A DNA stretch of 27,310 nt from Acidilobaceae archaeon (GTDB lineage: Archaea > Thermoproteota > Thermoprotei_A > Sulfolobales > Acidilobaceae). This document shows positions 1 to 7,431 of this stretch, in pieces. The notes beneath the pieces were generated by a model. That model was given only the letters and a program-made list of their open reading frames with translations. It had not been told where the DNA came from and made no database searches. The translations under genes were made by a program, and so were the position numbers. Position 1 is the stretch's first letter; each line of letters starts with the position of its first letter. Location of the stretch: contig JALVJB010000131.1 in assembly GCA_027034115.1 (NCBI GenBank), positions 1-27,310 on the forward strand, in the 5' to 3' direction.

Positions 1-153
1 GACAAGGACCTAGTAGTTGTAAGAGAGGCCCGTGGCTCGACGCTAGACCCTAGCGGCAGGGATGGCTTCACCGCCAAAATGGGTATCGACGCTACGATCC
101 CAGACAAGTCCAGGGCAGGCGACTATCGCAGAGCTAAGATACCGGGGGAGTAG
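1..153 (+). CDS. UbiD-family decarboxylase, C-terminal fragment (candidate anhydromevalonate phosphate decarboxylase)
   Basis: The frame is open from base 1 to a TAG at 151-153, giving the last 50 residues of a protein whose start lies outside the window. It contains RGSTLDPS followed by AKMGIDAT, the C-terminal signature of UbiD-type, prenylated-FMN-dependent decarboxylases; the same signature occurs in the complete UbiD at 22752-24284. The stop lies five bases before the start of the phosphomevalonate dehydratase large subunit, so the genes are almost certainly co-transcribed. In the archaeal mevalonate pathway a UbiD enzyme (AMPD) decarboxylates trans-anhydromevalonate 5-phosphate to isopentenyl phosphate, directly after the AcnX dehydratase. 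That this is AMPD rather than a quinone-pathway UbiD is inferred from position; the family assignment rests on motifs. Confidence 0.8.
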   Translation, partial: DKDLVVVREARGSTLDPSGRDGFTAKMGIDATIPDKSRAGDYRRAKIPGE

Positions 154-158
154 CAGGT

Positions 159-1370
159 ATGTATCTCACGAGAGCGGAGGAGAAGATACTAGCCGGGGAG
201 GAGGGGGAGGCCCGGGCAGAAGCCCTCAGGATTATAGTAAAGGTTGGGGAAGCGCTTGGAGCAGAAAGACTAGTACCGATCGCGCACGCCCACGTCTCCG
301 GGATATCCTATGGTACAATCGGTGATCACGGGGCCAGCCTGCTCGAAGACCTAGCCAGCCGTGGAGCCCGCGTAGCAGTGCCGACAACGGTCAACCCTGT
401 GGGCTACGATACAGAGGACCCCAGCCTGCTCGAAAAGGCGGGGGCGAGGATAACCCCAGAGTTCGTGAGGGGGCAGTCAAGAATACTAGGCGCGCTCCGC
501 AGGATGGGGGCGAATCTAACCCTTACATGCACCCCTTACTATATGCCAGAGGTCCGCGGCCTACCGGCCGGCTCGAGCGTTGCTTGGGGCGAGTCCAACG
601 CCATACTCTACGCTAACAGTGTCTTAGGCCTTAGGACTAACCGGGAGGGGGGACCCCTAGCCCTAATGGCCGCCCTCACCGGGAGAACCTACTACTGGGG
701 CATGCACCTGGACGAGGAGAGGGTCCCCCAGACCCTCTACCACGTAGAAGAAGGAATACTAGATGAGGCAAGAGCAGGCGTGCTAGGCGAGATAATAGCG
801 GCAAGCCATAGGAGTCGTAGGCCGCCGCTAGTAGACGCTAGGCTCCGAGACGAGATAGCCCTCAGGGAGTTCCTAGCCGCATTAGGAGCGGCTGGGAGCC
901 TAGCGATGGCCCATATCCAGGGAGTGACTCCTGAAAAACCGCCAGAGAAGCCGGAGGAGAGGATTACAATAAGCGCGCAGGATCTAGAGGAGAGGCTAGA
1001 CAAGTACAGGCCAACGGATACGCCGGACGTCGTCTTCATCGGTTGCCCCCATGCCCAGGCGGGCGATTTGGAAAGACTAGCCAGGCTACTCCTGGGAGCC
1101 GGCCGTGTAAGGGTTCGCACCGTGGTGACACTATCGAGGAGAGAGTACTCGAGGCTCCTAGCTAGGAATCCCAGGGTTATAGGTGAGCTGTCGGGGATGG
1201 GTGTTGTAATTGCAAGGGACACCTGCCTGATAGTGTCACCCTTCGGTCAGCCAGGTATCCGTGTCGCCACGAATAGCTACAAGGCGCTCTTCTACCTGTC
1301 TAAGAGGGGGGTGAAGGTCAGCCTCGCACCGCTCGAAGATCTCGCAAGAATTGCTGTGAAAGGGGTGTGA
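159..1370 (+). CDS. Phosphomevalonate dehydratase large subunit (AcnX catalytic domain)
   Basis: This 403-residue protein begins MYLTRAEEKILAGEEGEA, the typical N-terminus of the aconitase X (AcnX) large subunit, and contains AHAHVSGISYGTIGDHG and the stretch around TCTPYY that supplies an iron-sulfur/active-site cysteine in this family. In archaea the AcnX pair is phosphomevalonate 5-dehydratase, a cytosolic Fe-S enzyme converting mevalonate 5-phosphate to trans-anhydromevalonate 5-phosphate. The small-subunit gene follows after four bases and a UbiD gene precedes it by five, a tight operon matching consecutive pathway steps. The ATG at 159 is preceded at good spacing by GGGGGAG, which overlaps the end of the upstream gene. 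Alternative AcnX roles, such as hydroxyproline-derivative dehydration, are less likely in this taxon and context. Confidence 0.92.
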   Translation: MYLTRAEEKILAGEEGEARAEALRIIVKVGEALGAERLVPIAHAHVSGISYGTIGDHGASLLEDLASRGARVAVPTTVNPVGYDTEDPSLLEKAGARITPEFVRGQSRILGALRRMGANLTLTCTPYYMPEVRGLPAGSSVAWGESNAILYANSVLGLRTNREGGPLALMAALTGRTYYWGMHLDEERVPQTLYHVEEGILDEARAGVLGEIIAASHRSRRPPLVDARLRDEIALREFLAALGAAGSLAMAHIQGVTPEKPPEKPEERITISAQDLEERLDKYRPTDTPDVVFIGCPHAQAGDLERLARLLLGAGRVRVRTVVTLSRREYSRLLARNPRVIGELSGMGVVIARDTCLIVSPFGQPGIRVATNSYKALFYLSKRGVKVSLAPLEDLARIAVKGV

Positions 1371-1374
1371 ACGA

Positions 1375-1803
1375 GTGGAGAGTGAAGCGGTCTCCCTGAA
1401 GGGTAGGGTTCTAGTTGAGGGTAACGCTGTCGGGGAAGCAGTGGTAGTAGAGGCTCTCAGCTTCTATGGAGAGGTCAACCCTAAGACGGGGGCCTTGAAC
1501 GATGGGAGGAGCATTACTGGCAGGGTTCTCGTTATAGGGAGGCCTCGAGGGTCCACGGTTGGCTCATACACGATATACGGTTTGAGGTACTATGGCAAGG
1601 CTCCGAAGGCTATTATAGTAGAGTCTGACGCCGACCCCATCCTTGTAGCCGGAGCGGTTCTAGCAGGAATACCTCTCGTGGACCGTGTAACGGGGGCCCT
1701 ATCCGTCATAAGTGACGGTGATCTTGTAGAAGTATTATCCGGCGGCATAGTACGAGTGTACAAGAGATCTAGCTCTTCTCCACTAGTGAGAGGGCGAAGT
1801 TGA
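1375..1803 (+). CDS. Phosphomevalonate dehydratase small subunit (AcnX small domain, DUF126)
   Basis: A 142-residue protein with the swivel-domain features of the AcnX small subunit: a beta-rich start (LKGRVLVEGNAVGEAVV), the SFYGEVNPKTG segment, SITGRVLVIGRPRGSTVGSY (substrate loop with the conserved GS.VGSY) and KAPKAIIVES. It pairs with the large subunit four bases upstream to form the heterodimeric dehydratase of the archaeal mevalonate pathway. The start is GTG at 1375; no better in-frame start gives the conserved N-terminus. The last 35 bases overlap the end of the convergent thymidylate kinase gene on the other strand. Family call is firm; the substrate comes from known archaeal biochemistry and the neighbouring UbiD. 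Confidence 0.9.
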   Translation: MESEAVSLKGRVLVEGNAVGEAVVVEALSFYGEVNPKTGALNDGRSITGRVLVIGRPRGSTVGSYTIYGLRYYGKAPKAIIVESDADPILVAGAVLAGIPLVDRVTGALSVISDGDLVEVLSGGIVRVYKRSSSSPLVRGRS

Positions 1804-2413
1804 ACACCTCGCCCGCCACGTCTTCTATGGAGCGTTCCCTCCCGGATTCAACCATTGATACCCTCTTCACGATTATACCCTCTCTGATAGCCCTCTCCAG
1901 AACCACCTCGTAGGCCTCCTTTATCTTTTCAAGGTAGACCCGCTCCTCGTAGGCCTCTATGACCGCTCCATTCCTCGCCCGCTCCCTCACCCTCCTCAAG
2001 GCGACTTCAACCGGTATGTCGATGTAGATTATCGCGTCTGAGTGGGGGACCCTCGAGTTAACGCTCCAAACCCAGTCAATCCCAGCGAAGGCCCCCTGGT
2101 AGGCGATGCTCGAATACTTGTACCTGTCACTTACGACGATATAGCCCCTCTCCAGCATGCCCCGGATGCTGTTGGGCGAGGAATAGTAGTTCCACCTCCT
2201 ATCAGCGGCGAAGAGTAGAGCCATCATCGCATGGTCCGGCTCACCCCGGTTGGCCAGGAACTCTCTTATCAGCCTGCCAATGGGGCCATTAGTCGGCTCT
2301 TTTGAATAGAACGAGCGATACCCATTCTTGCTGAGCCTCTCCACTAGCAACCTTGAATGAGTTGTTAGCCCGCTACCGTCAATGCCCTCGAAGGCTAAGT
2401 GTAGCCCCGGCAC
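1769..2413 (-). CDS. tmk: Probable thymidylate kinase with atypical P-loop
   Basis: A 214-residue protein of the dTMP kinase family, which phosphorylates dTMP to dTDP in the cytosol for dTTP synthesis. Visible elements are the N-terminal FEGIDGSG loop (residues 8-15), the SKEPT segment that in this family contacts the dTMP phosphate, the SDRY motif near residue 95, and an Arg-rich lid (RRVRERAR). The P-loop reads GIDGSGLTT at residues 10-18, so the usual Walker lysine is leucine; the codon is CTA on the minus strand, not a misreading of frame. The start is GTG at 2413 behind a G-rich stretch, with no earlier in-frame start nearby. Divergent from polB, convergent with the AcnX small subunit. 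Length is normal for the family, so it is not a decayed copy. Confidence 0.87.
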   Translation of the reverse strand: MPGLHLAFEGIDGSGLTTHSRLLVERLSKNGYRSFYSKEPTNGPIGRLIREFLANRGEPDHAMMALLFAADRRWNYYSSPNSIRGMLERGYIVVSDRYKYSSIAYQGAFAGIDWVWSVNSRVPHSDAIIYIDIPVEVALRRVRERARNGAVIEAYEERVYLEKIKEAYEVVLERAIREGIIVKRVSMVESGRERSIEDVAGEVFNFALSLVEKS

Positions 2414-2489
2414 AGCCCCCGCCCGTCCCGCACTGAGACACTCTAAGGTATTTGGGTGCTAGAACCCTATACTATCATGGGGTCCGGTT

Positions 2490-4883
2490 TTGGAGAAGGT
2501 CTTCCAACTGCTAGATGCCACCTATGACGTCATAGGCAGAGAGCCCGTGATAGTTATCTGGGCTAGAATGGATGATGGCCGTAGAGCACTCCTACACTAC
2601 AAGGGATTCCGTCCCTACTTCTATGCTCTACTAGAAGAGGGCTATGACCCGGAGGAAGTAGCTACTAGTCTAAGAAAACTGTCCAAGCCCTCGAGCCCTA
2701 TCACTAGCATAGAGCTCGTAGAGAAGAAGTACATCGGTAGGAGAGTCAAGGCGTTAAGAGTAGAAACAATGATACCTAAGGCGGTCCGCGACTATCGAGA
2801 ACTAGCTGCTAGGATACCGGGTGTGAGGGAGGTACTCGAAGCCGATATACGCTTCACTATGAGATACTTGATTGACAAGAACATCTACCCGTTGAGATGG
2901 TACAAGGCCGAAGTGGAGGAAAAGCCTAAGCCGCCCTCCGTTAGAGCCGACGCGTTCTACGTCATCAAAGGGGAACTAGAGGAGGCGGAGGGCTACGAGT
3001 CCGTTGACCCCCTCGAGGGTCTCCGACTCCTAGCTTTCGACATAGAAGTCTATAATCCCCAGAGAACGCCCGACCCCAAGAGAGACCCCGTTATCGTAAT
3101 AGGCTATATGACCCCAGACATGGACGACGCCGAGCTCCTAACTGCGGAGGACAAGGATGACAGGCCAGTGATCCGGGGATTCGTAAAGAAGATACAAGAA
3201 TACGACCCCGACATCATAGTTGGATACAACCAGAATAGGTTCGACTGGCCCTACCTCGTGGACAGGTCGAAGGTGCTGGGTATAAAGCTAGACGTTGGCA
3301 GGAAAGCTAACTCCCCTCCAACTCCCAGCGTATACGGGCATATCAGTATCGCGGGGAGACTCAACGTAGACCTCTACGACTTCGCGGAGGAGATACATGA
3401 GGTCAAGATGAAGACGCTAGAAGAAGTAGCAGACTACCTTGGAGTAATGCCCAAGGAGAAGAGGGTTATCCTCGAGTGGTGGCAGATAAGCGAGTACTGG
3501 GACGACCCAGAGAAGAGGCCGATACTCCTAAGATACGCTAGGGACGACGTCGTCTCCACGCTAGGCCTCACAGAGAAGTTCCTACCCTTCGGAGCCCAGC
3601 TCAGCCAGGTCAGCGGCCTACCCCTAGACCAGGTCATGGCGGCCAGTGTGGGCTTCCGCCTCGAGTGGAGGCTGATAAGGGAGGCCTACAAGCTAGGCGA
3701 GCTCGTGCCCAACCGTGTGGAACGCCTAGAGGAGTCCTATACTGGGGCGATAGTGCTACGCCCCAAGCCTGGGGTCCACGAGAACATAGCCGTCCTAGAC
3801 TTCGCGAGCATGTACCCTAACATAATGGTCCGCTACAACGTCGGCCCAGACACGCTAGTCAAGCCAGGAGAGCAAGTACCCGACGAGGAGGTATACGTTG
3901 CACCAGACGTGGGCCACAGGTTCCGCAAGAGGCCTCCAGGCTTCTTCAAGATAGTAGTCGAGAAGCTACTAGTGATACGTAAGAGGATCAAGGAGGAGAT
4001 GAAGAAATACCCCGTAGACTCCCCAATGTACAGGCTCCTAGATGAAAGGCAGAAAGCTGTAAAGGTCCTCGCCAACGCCTCCTATGGCTACATGGGATGG
4101 CCCCACGCCAGATGGTACTGTAAGGCATGCGCCGAATCGGTCACAGCCTGGGGCAGGCACCTCATTATGAAAGCAATCCGGAAGGCTAGAGAACTAGGCC
4201 TCAGTGTTATCTATGGCGACACCGACAGCTTATTCGTTACTTATGATCCGGAAAAGGTAGAGGAACTTATTAGGTGGGTTGAAAGCGAGCTGGGATTCGA
4301 GATAAAAATAGATAAAATATATAAGAAAGTATTCTTCACCGAGGCTAAGAAGAGGTATGTAGGCCTAACAGTAGACGGGAGAATAGACGTCGTAGGATTC
4401 GAGGCCGTGAGAGGGGACTGGAGCGAGCTAGCGAAGGAAACCCAGATGAAAGTGGCCGAGATAATCCTTTCAACAGGCGACGTGAACAAGGCTATAGACT
4501 ATGTCAGAAGGATTATCGAGGACCTGCGCAAGGGTAGAATAGATATCCGCAAGCTGATAATATGGAAGACATTGACAAAGCGTCCGAGCGAGTACGCAGT
4601 CGAGCAGCCGCATATCGCGGCGGCGAAGATAATGGAGAAGATGGGCATTAAAGTGTCGCCGGGCATGAAGATCGGCTATATCATAGTCAAGGGGCCAGGC
4701 CCTCTCTCAAAGAAGGCGAAACCCTATTTCATAGTCAAAAGAGAGGACGTTGACATTGACTACTATATTGATAAACAGGTAGTGCCAGCCGCTATGAGAA
4801 TCCTGTCCTACTTCGGCGTGTCGGAGAAAAGGTTGAAGAGTGGGGGAAGACAGACGAGTCTTCTAGACTTTATGGGCGGCTAG
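2490..4883 (+). CDS. polB: Family B DNA polymerase (PolB, Pyrodictium-like)
   Basis: A 797-residue replicative-type family B polymerase with intact 3'-5' proofreading. In order: N-terminal domain with FRPYFYAL (about 40-47, the region forming the uracil-sensing pocket in archaeal PolB), Exo I FDIE (Asp184, Glu186), Exo II YNQNRFDWPYL, Exo III YARDDVVST, polymerase motif A DFASMYPNIM (Asp437), motif B KVLANASYGYMGW, and motif C YGDTDS (Asp577, Asp579). The C-terminus carries QTSLLDFM (788-795), a PCNA-interacting box. All catalytic acids are present and there is no intein. The start is TTG at 2490, giving MEKVFQLLD as in related enzymes; an ATG at 2477 is out of frame. It ends four bases into convergent dnaG. 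The sequence is closest in my memory to the Pyrodictium polymerase. Confidence 0.96.
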   Translation: MEKVFQLLDATYDVIGREPVIVIWARMDDGRRALLHYKGFRPYFYALLEEGYDPEEVATSLRKLSKPSSPITSIELVEKKYIGRRVKALRVETMIPKAVRDYRELAARIPGVREVLEADIRFTMRYLIDKNIYPLRWYKAEVEEKPKPPSVRADAFYVIKGELEEAEGYESVDPLEGLRLLAFDIEVYNPQRTPDPKRDPVIVIGYMTPDMDDAELLTAEDKDDRPVIRGFVKKIQEYDPDIIVGYNQNRFDWPYLVDRSKVLGIKLDVGRKANSPPTPSVYGHISIAGRLNVDLYDFAEEIHEVKMKTLEEVADYLGVMPKEKRVILEWWQISEYWDDPEKRPILLRYARDDVVSTLGLTEKFLPFGAQLSQVSGLPLDQVMAASVGFRLEWRLIREAYKLGELVPNRVERLEESYTGAIVLRPKPGVHENIAVLDFASMYPNIMVRYNVGPDTLVKPGEQVPDEEVYVAPDVGHRFRKRPPGFFKIVVEKLLVIRKRIKEEMKKYPVDSPMYRLLDERQKAVKVLANASYGYMGWPHARWYCKACAESVTAWGRHLIMKAIRKARELGLSVIYGDTDSLFVTYDPEKVEELIRWVESELGFEIKIDKIYKKVFFTEAKKRYVGLTVDGRIDVVGFEAVRGDWSELAKETQMKVAEIILSTGDVNKAIDYVRRIIEDLRKGRIDIRKLIIWKTLTKRPSEYAVEQPHIAAAKIMEKMGIKVSPGMKIGYIIVKGPGPLSKKAKPYFIVKREDVDIDYYIDKQVVPAAMRILSYFGVSEKRLKSGGRQTSLLDFMGG

Positions 4884-6175
4884 ACCAGGTCGTTAAAGGT
4901 GAAGAATAGCACGTCCTTAGGTTTACCCGATAGTTTTGTCCCAGTCCTGGCGCCTATCAGTATCTTCACGCCTCTTTCAGAGGCCACCTCCAGGATCCTA
5001 GGCGTTATTATGCCGTCGAAAACCACAGCAGCTATACTACCGGGCTCGGCCTTCTGAAGCTCTGGGTACAGGTCTCTCACACTTATCCTCTTGATAGGCT
5101 TCCACTCCTTATCGTATAGAATTGCTTCAAGGCTTCCCCTAAGCTTTGGTATCTCCTCGATAACCTCCTTGGGTATCGCAGCTACCTCTTGCTGGACGGG
5201 CCTCGCCTCCGCCTTCTTCGCGGGCGCTTCAACGGCCTCTGGCTTAGGAGCTGGAGGCTGCGCGGGCGCCTTCTCCTCAACTTTCTCCGGCTTTGCGGGC
5301 GCTTTCTCCTCCTCGGCCCTTACTTTTTCCGATTTCTCGGGTTTCTCCTCCTTGCCTGTTAATCCCAGCTTTTTCTTGTAGACGTCTGCCGGGACCATTT
5401 GCTCTAAGGCCTGCGCTATCTCTTTACCAGTTAGCTCTTCGACCTCCATGCCTTTCGGAGCTCTTGCTACGTAGTCTATGTCGGCCTGGTCTAGAAGGGT
5501 CTTTAGTATGAGTTCTCCTCCCCTGTCACCGTCTACTAACGCGATCGCCTTCTTCTTCTTGGCTAACTCGATAATAGTCTTGGGTATCTTCTCCCTGGCC
5601 CCTTCAAGCGCTATAACGTTTGTGTAACCATACCGGAGCAAGTTGAGGACGTCGGCCCTACCCTCGACGATTATTATCGTGTCGGACTTGTCCACGTCGG
5701 GCCCGGCTGGAAGCTTCTCAGGGCCGTACTCCGTGATCTTCGGCTTCTCCTCCTCAATCGACTGGACCTCTCTGAGTATCTCTTTTATGTCCGGCTCTTT
5801 CTCTTTAATCATCTTGAGTATTTCCTTGCTCCTCTGGAGGATCCTCTTCAGCTTCTCTGCCCTTAGGTCCTTGATCTCTTCAATAGTGATCCTCGCATTG
5901 TATGGGCCGATCCTGTCAACGGTCTCTATCATCGCGGCCAGTATAGCTGTTTCAACCCTGTCTAGGTTGCTTGGTATCATGATTGTCCCTACAGTCTTAG
6001 TCCCATGGTATCTTATCTCGACGTGTACGCGGCCTATCTTGTCCTTCTTCTGGAGTTCTTCCAGGTTGAACTCGCTTCCGAGGAGTCCCTCGGTCTGCCC
6101 GAATATGGCGCCTATGACATCGTGTTTATCTACCCTGCCATCGACCTCGAGTCTAGCCTTAATTAGATACTTCAC
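4880..6175 (-). CDS. dnaG: Archaeal DnaG-type primase / exosome-associated TOPRIM protein
   Basis: From GTG 6175 this is 431 residues. The N-terminal region (KYLIKARLEVDGRVDKHDVI, then GAIFGQTEGLLG) is diagnostic of archaeal DnaG. The TOPRIM domain follows with IIVEGRADV (catalytic Glu near residue 171) and LVDGDRGG (acids near 215-217), then a Lys/Glu/Pro/Ala-rich low-complexity linker (about 275-345) and a C-terminal alpha/beta domain. Archaeal DnaG has primase activity in vitro and is a stable partner of the RNA exosome, so a role in RNA decay is at least as likely as priming. The frame extends to GTG 6232, but GTG 6175 has GAGGTGAGG five bases upstream and matches the family start. It lies downstream of TyrRS and converges on polB with a four-base overlap. 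Confidence 0.94.
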   Translation of the reverse strand: MKYLIKARLEVDGRVDKHDVIGAIFGQTEGLLGSEFNLEELQKKDKIGRVHVEIRYHGTKTVGTIMIPSNLDRVETAILAAMIETVDRIGPYNARITIEEIKDLRAEKLKRILQRSKEILKMIKEKEPDIKEILREVQSIEEEKPKITEYGPEKLPAGPDVDKSDTIIIVEGRADVLNLLRYGYTNVIALEGAREKIPKTIIELAKKKKAIALVDGDRGGELILKTLLDQADIDYVARAPKGMEVEELTGKEIAQALEQMVPADVYKKKLGLTGKEEKPEKSEKVRAEEEKAPAKPEKVEEKAPAQPPAPKPEAVEAPAKKAEARPVQQEVAAIPKEVIEEIPKLRGSLEAILYDKEWKPIKRISVRDLYPELQKAEPGSIAAVVFDGIITPRILEVASERGVKILIGARTGTKLSGKPKDVLFFTFNDLV

Positions 6176-6312
6176 TAGCTCCTCACCTCGTTTACGGTTA
6201 TAGTAGCCCTCCTGTCTCCTCAGTGTATACACTGGATTCGCGAGGCTACTGCCAAGTCTACTAGCGGGTGTAGATAGGCTCTTTTTAGGTTACGTTTTGA
6301 GAGCACCCTTCC

Positions 6313-7431
6313 CTAGTCCCAGGCGTAGGAAGGGGGAATGTTGTGGTATGGCTCTAGTTTCCGGAGTACTTGGACGAGGTGGGGGTCCCTCAGCAGCCTC
6401 TCCCTTATTGGCTCCAGGAATTCTATTAGCGCCTCGGCCGTGGCGTTTTTGAGATCAGCTGGGTGGAGCCTCCCCTCTATGAAGTCCCTCTCAAGGTCTT
6501 CGTACCGCTCGTAGACTACGGTGCCTCCGTATTTCTCCGGCCTCTTCACTATGAGCCGGAATCCTTCCCGCGCGAACAGTATGTATTTATTTATTTCTAT
6601 GATAGGATTAAACTCTATAATGCCTTTAGGGCAATACGCTTTCCTTATAAGTGCCCGGATGGTCTCGGGCTTGTAGTGTATGTAGATTGTTTGCTGGGGC
6701 TTGGACTTACTCATCTTAGCAATTGCTAGAATCTCGTCTCTATCGGCCTTTGACACGTCCATCCGGCCGGCCCCGGATAGCCCGGTTAGAATCGGGGTAT
6801 GGATTGCTATCGGCTTCTTGAATCCCAGCTTCTCAGCGGTGTCCCTGGCTAGCATGTGGGCTTTCCTCTGATCCATGCCTCCGAGGGCGATGTCGAGGTC
6901 CAGGTAGAATATGTCTGAGACTTGCATGAGAGGATAGATTATCTTGGAAGAGTCCAGCTCCGCCTCCTCAGCTCTTCTACCCATTATGGTGAGAGCCCTC
7001 TTCACTCTTTGGAGAGTGTTCTTCTTAGCCACCCTGAGTAGTATGCTCCAGTACTCCTTATCTGACACTAGTTCCTCCGCGTCGACAAACCTAACCTTAT
7101 CAAGAGGCACGCCCATGGCCTCGAAGACGGCTTTAACAATCTTAGTCGCCTCCCGGATAAGGCTCAGGTCGCCGCCAAGCTTGTCATTAACCATAGCGTG
7201 CCACGTAGCCTCAAGGACGGTGAAGTCGACTCCCGCCTCAACCAGGTCCTTAACCTTCATTATCCAGATAAGCCAGCCTATATGCACGATACCGCTCGGC
7301 TCGTACCCTATGTAACCCTTAAGCCTATCCCCGCGCTCAAGCTTTCCTCTCAACTCCTCGAGCGTCACTACTTCAGCGGTATTACGCGTAATCAGGCTCA
7401 GCTTCTCCTCGACGCTCTTCAACTGGGGCAC
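6313..7431 (-). CDS. tyrS: Tyrosyl-tRNA synthetase, archaeal type
   Basis: A 372-residue class I synthetase that charges tRNA-Tyr. The HIGH-type motif is HIGW (residues 50-53) after YIGYEPSG; the tyrosine pocket is in YPLMQVSDIFYLDLDIALGGMDQRKAHMLARD (about 166-197, quoted here in outline: YPLMQVSDI and GGMDQRKAH); the KMSKS loop is KMSKS at 239-243. It is compact and lacks the bacterial S4-like C-terminal domain, as expected for archaea. The GTG start at 7431 lies 50 bases inside the end of the upstream PP-loop gene on the same strand, implying co-transcription and possible coupling. A TTG three codons later is the only close alternative. Specificity for Tyr over Trp rests on the YEPSG and GGMDQRK segments and overall similarity to archaeal TyrRS. 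Confidence 0.93.
   Translation of the reverse strand: MPQLKSVEEKLSLITRNTAEVVTLEELRGKLERGDRLKGYIGYEPSGIVHIGWLIWIMKVKDLVEAGVDFTVLEATWHAMVNDKLGGDLSLIREATKIVKAVFEAMGVPLDKVRFVDAEELVSDKEYWSILLRVAKKNTLQRVKRALTIMGRRAEEAELDSSKIIYPLMQVSDIFYLDLDIALGGMDQRKAHMLARDTAEKLGFKKPIAIHTPILTGLSGAGRMDVSKADRDEILAIAKMSKSKPQQTIYIHYKPETIRALIRKAYCPKGIIEFNPIIEINKYILFAREGFRLIVKRPEKYGGTVVYERYEDLERDFIEGRLHPADLKNATAEALIEFLEPIRERLLRDPHLVQVLRKLEPYHNIPPSYAWD

Noticed and set aside
62..325. Plus-strand 87-codon frame at the left end
   Set aside because: It runs out of frame through the UbiD tail and the start of AcnX; the product is Ser/Arg/Gly-rich with no domain, as expected of a shadow.
737..1222. Minus-strand 161-codon frame antisense to AcnX
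   Set aside because: Low-complexity Ser/Ala/Leu product opposite a gene with family-wide motifs; no ribosome site or promoter.
5150..5370. Repetitive Lys/Glu/Pro/Ala codons in dnaG, considered as a repeat element or frameshift
   Set aside because: The frame stays open, and the segment reads as a low-complexity linker between the TOPRIM and C-terminal domains; no DNA-level tandem unit is preserved.
5643..6203. Plus-strand 186-codon frame antisense to dnaG
   Set aside because: Ser/Leu/Ile-rich translation of the complement of Lys/Glu/Arg-rich coding sequence; a known artefact of this codon usage. The same applies to long antisense frames inside lhr (14981-15574, 16595-17203), the aminotransferase (11800-12483) and ubiD (23678-24277).
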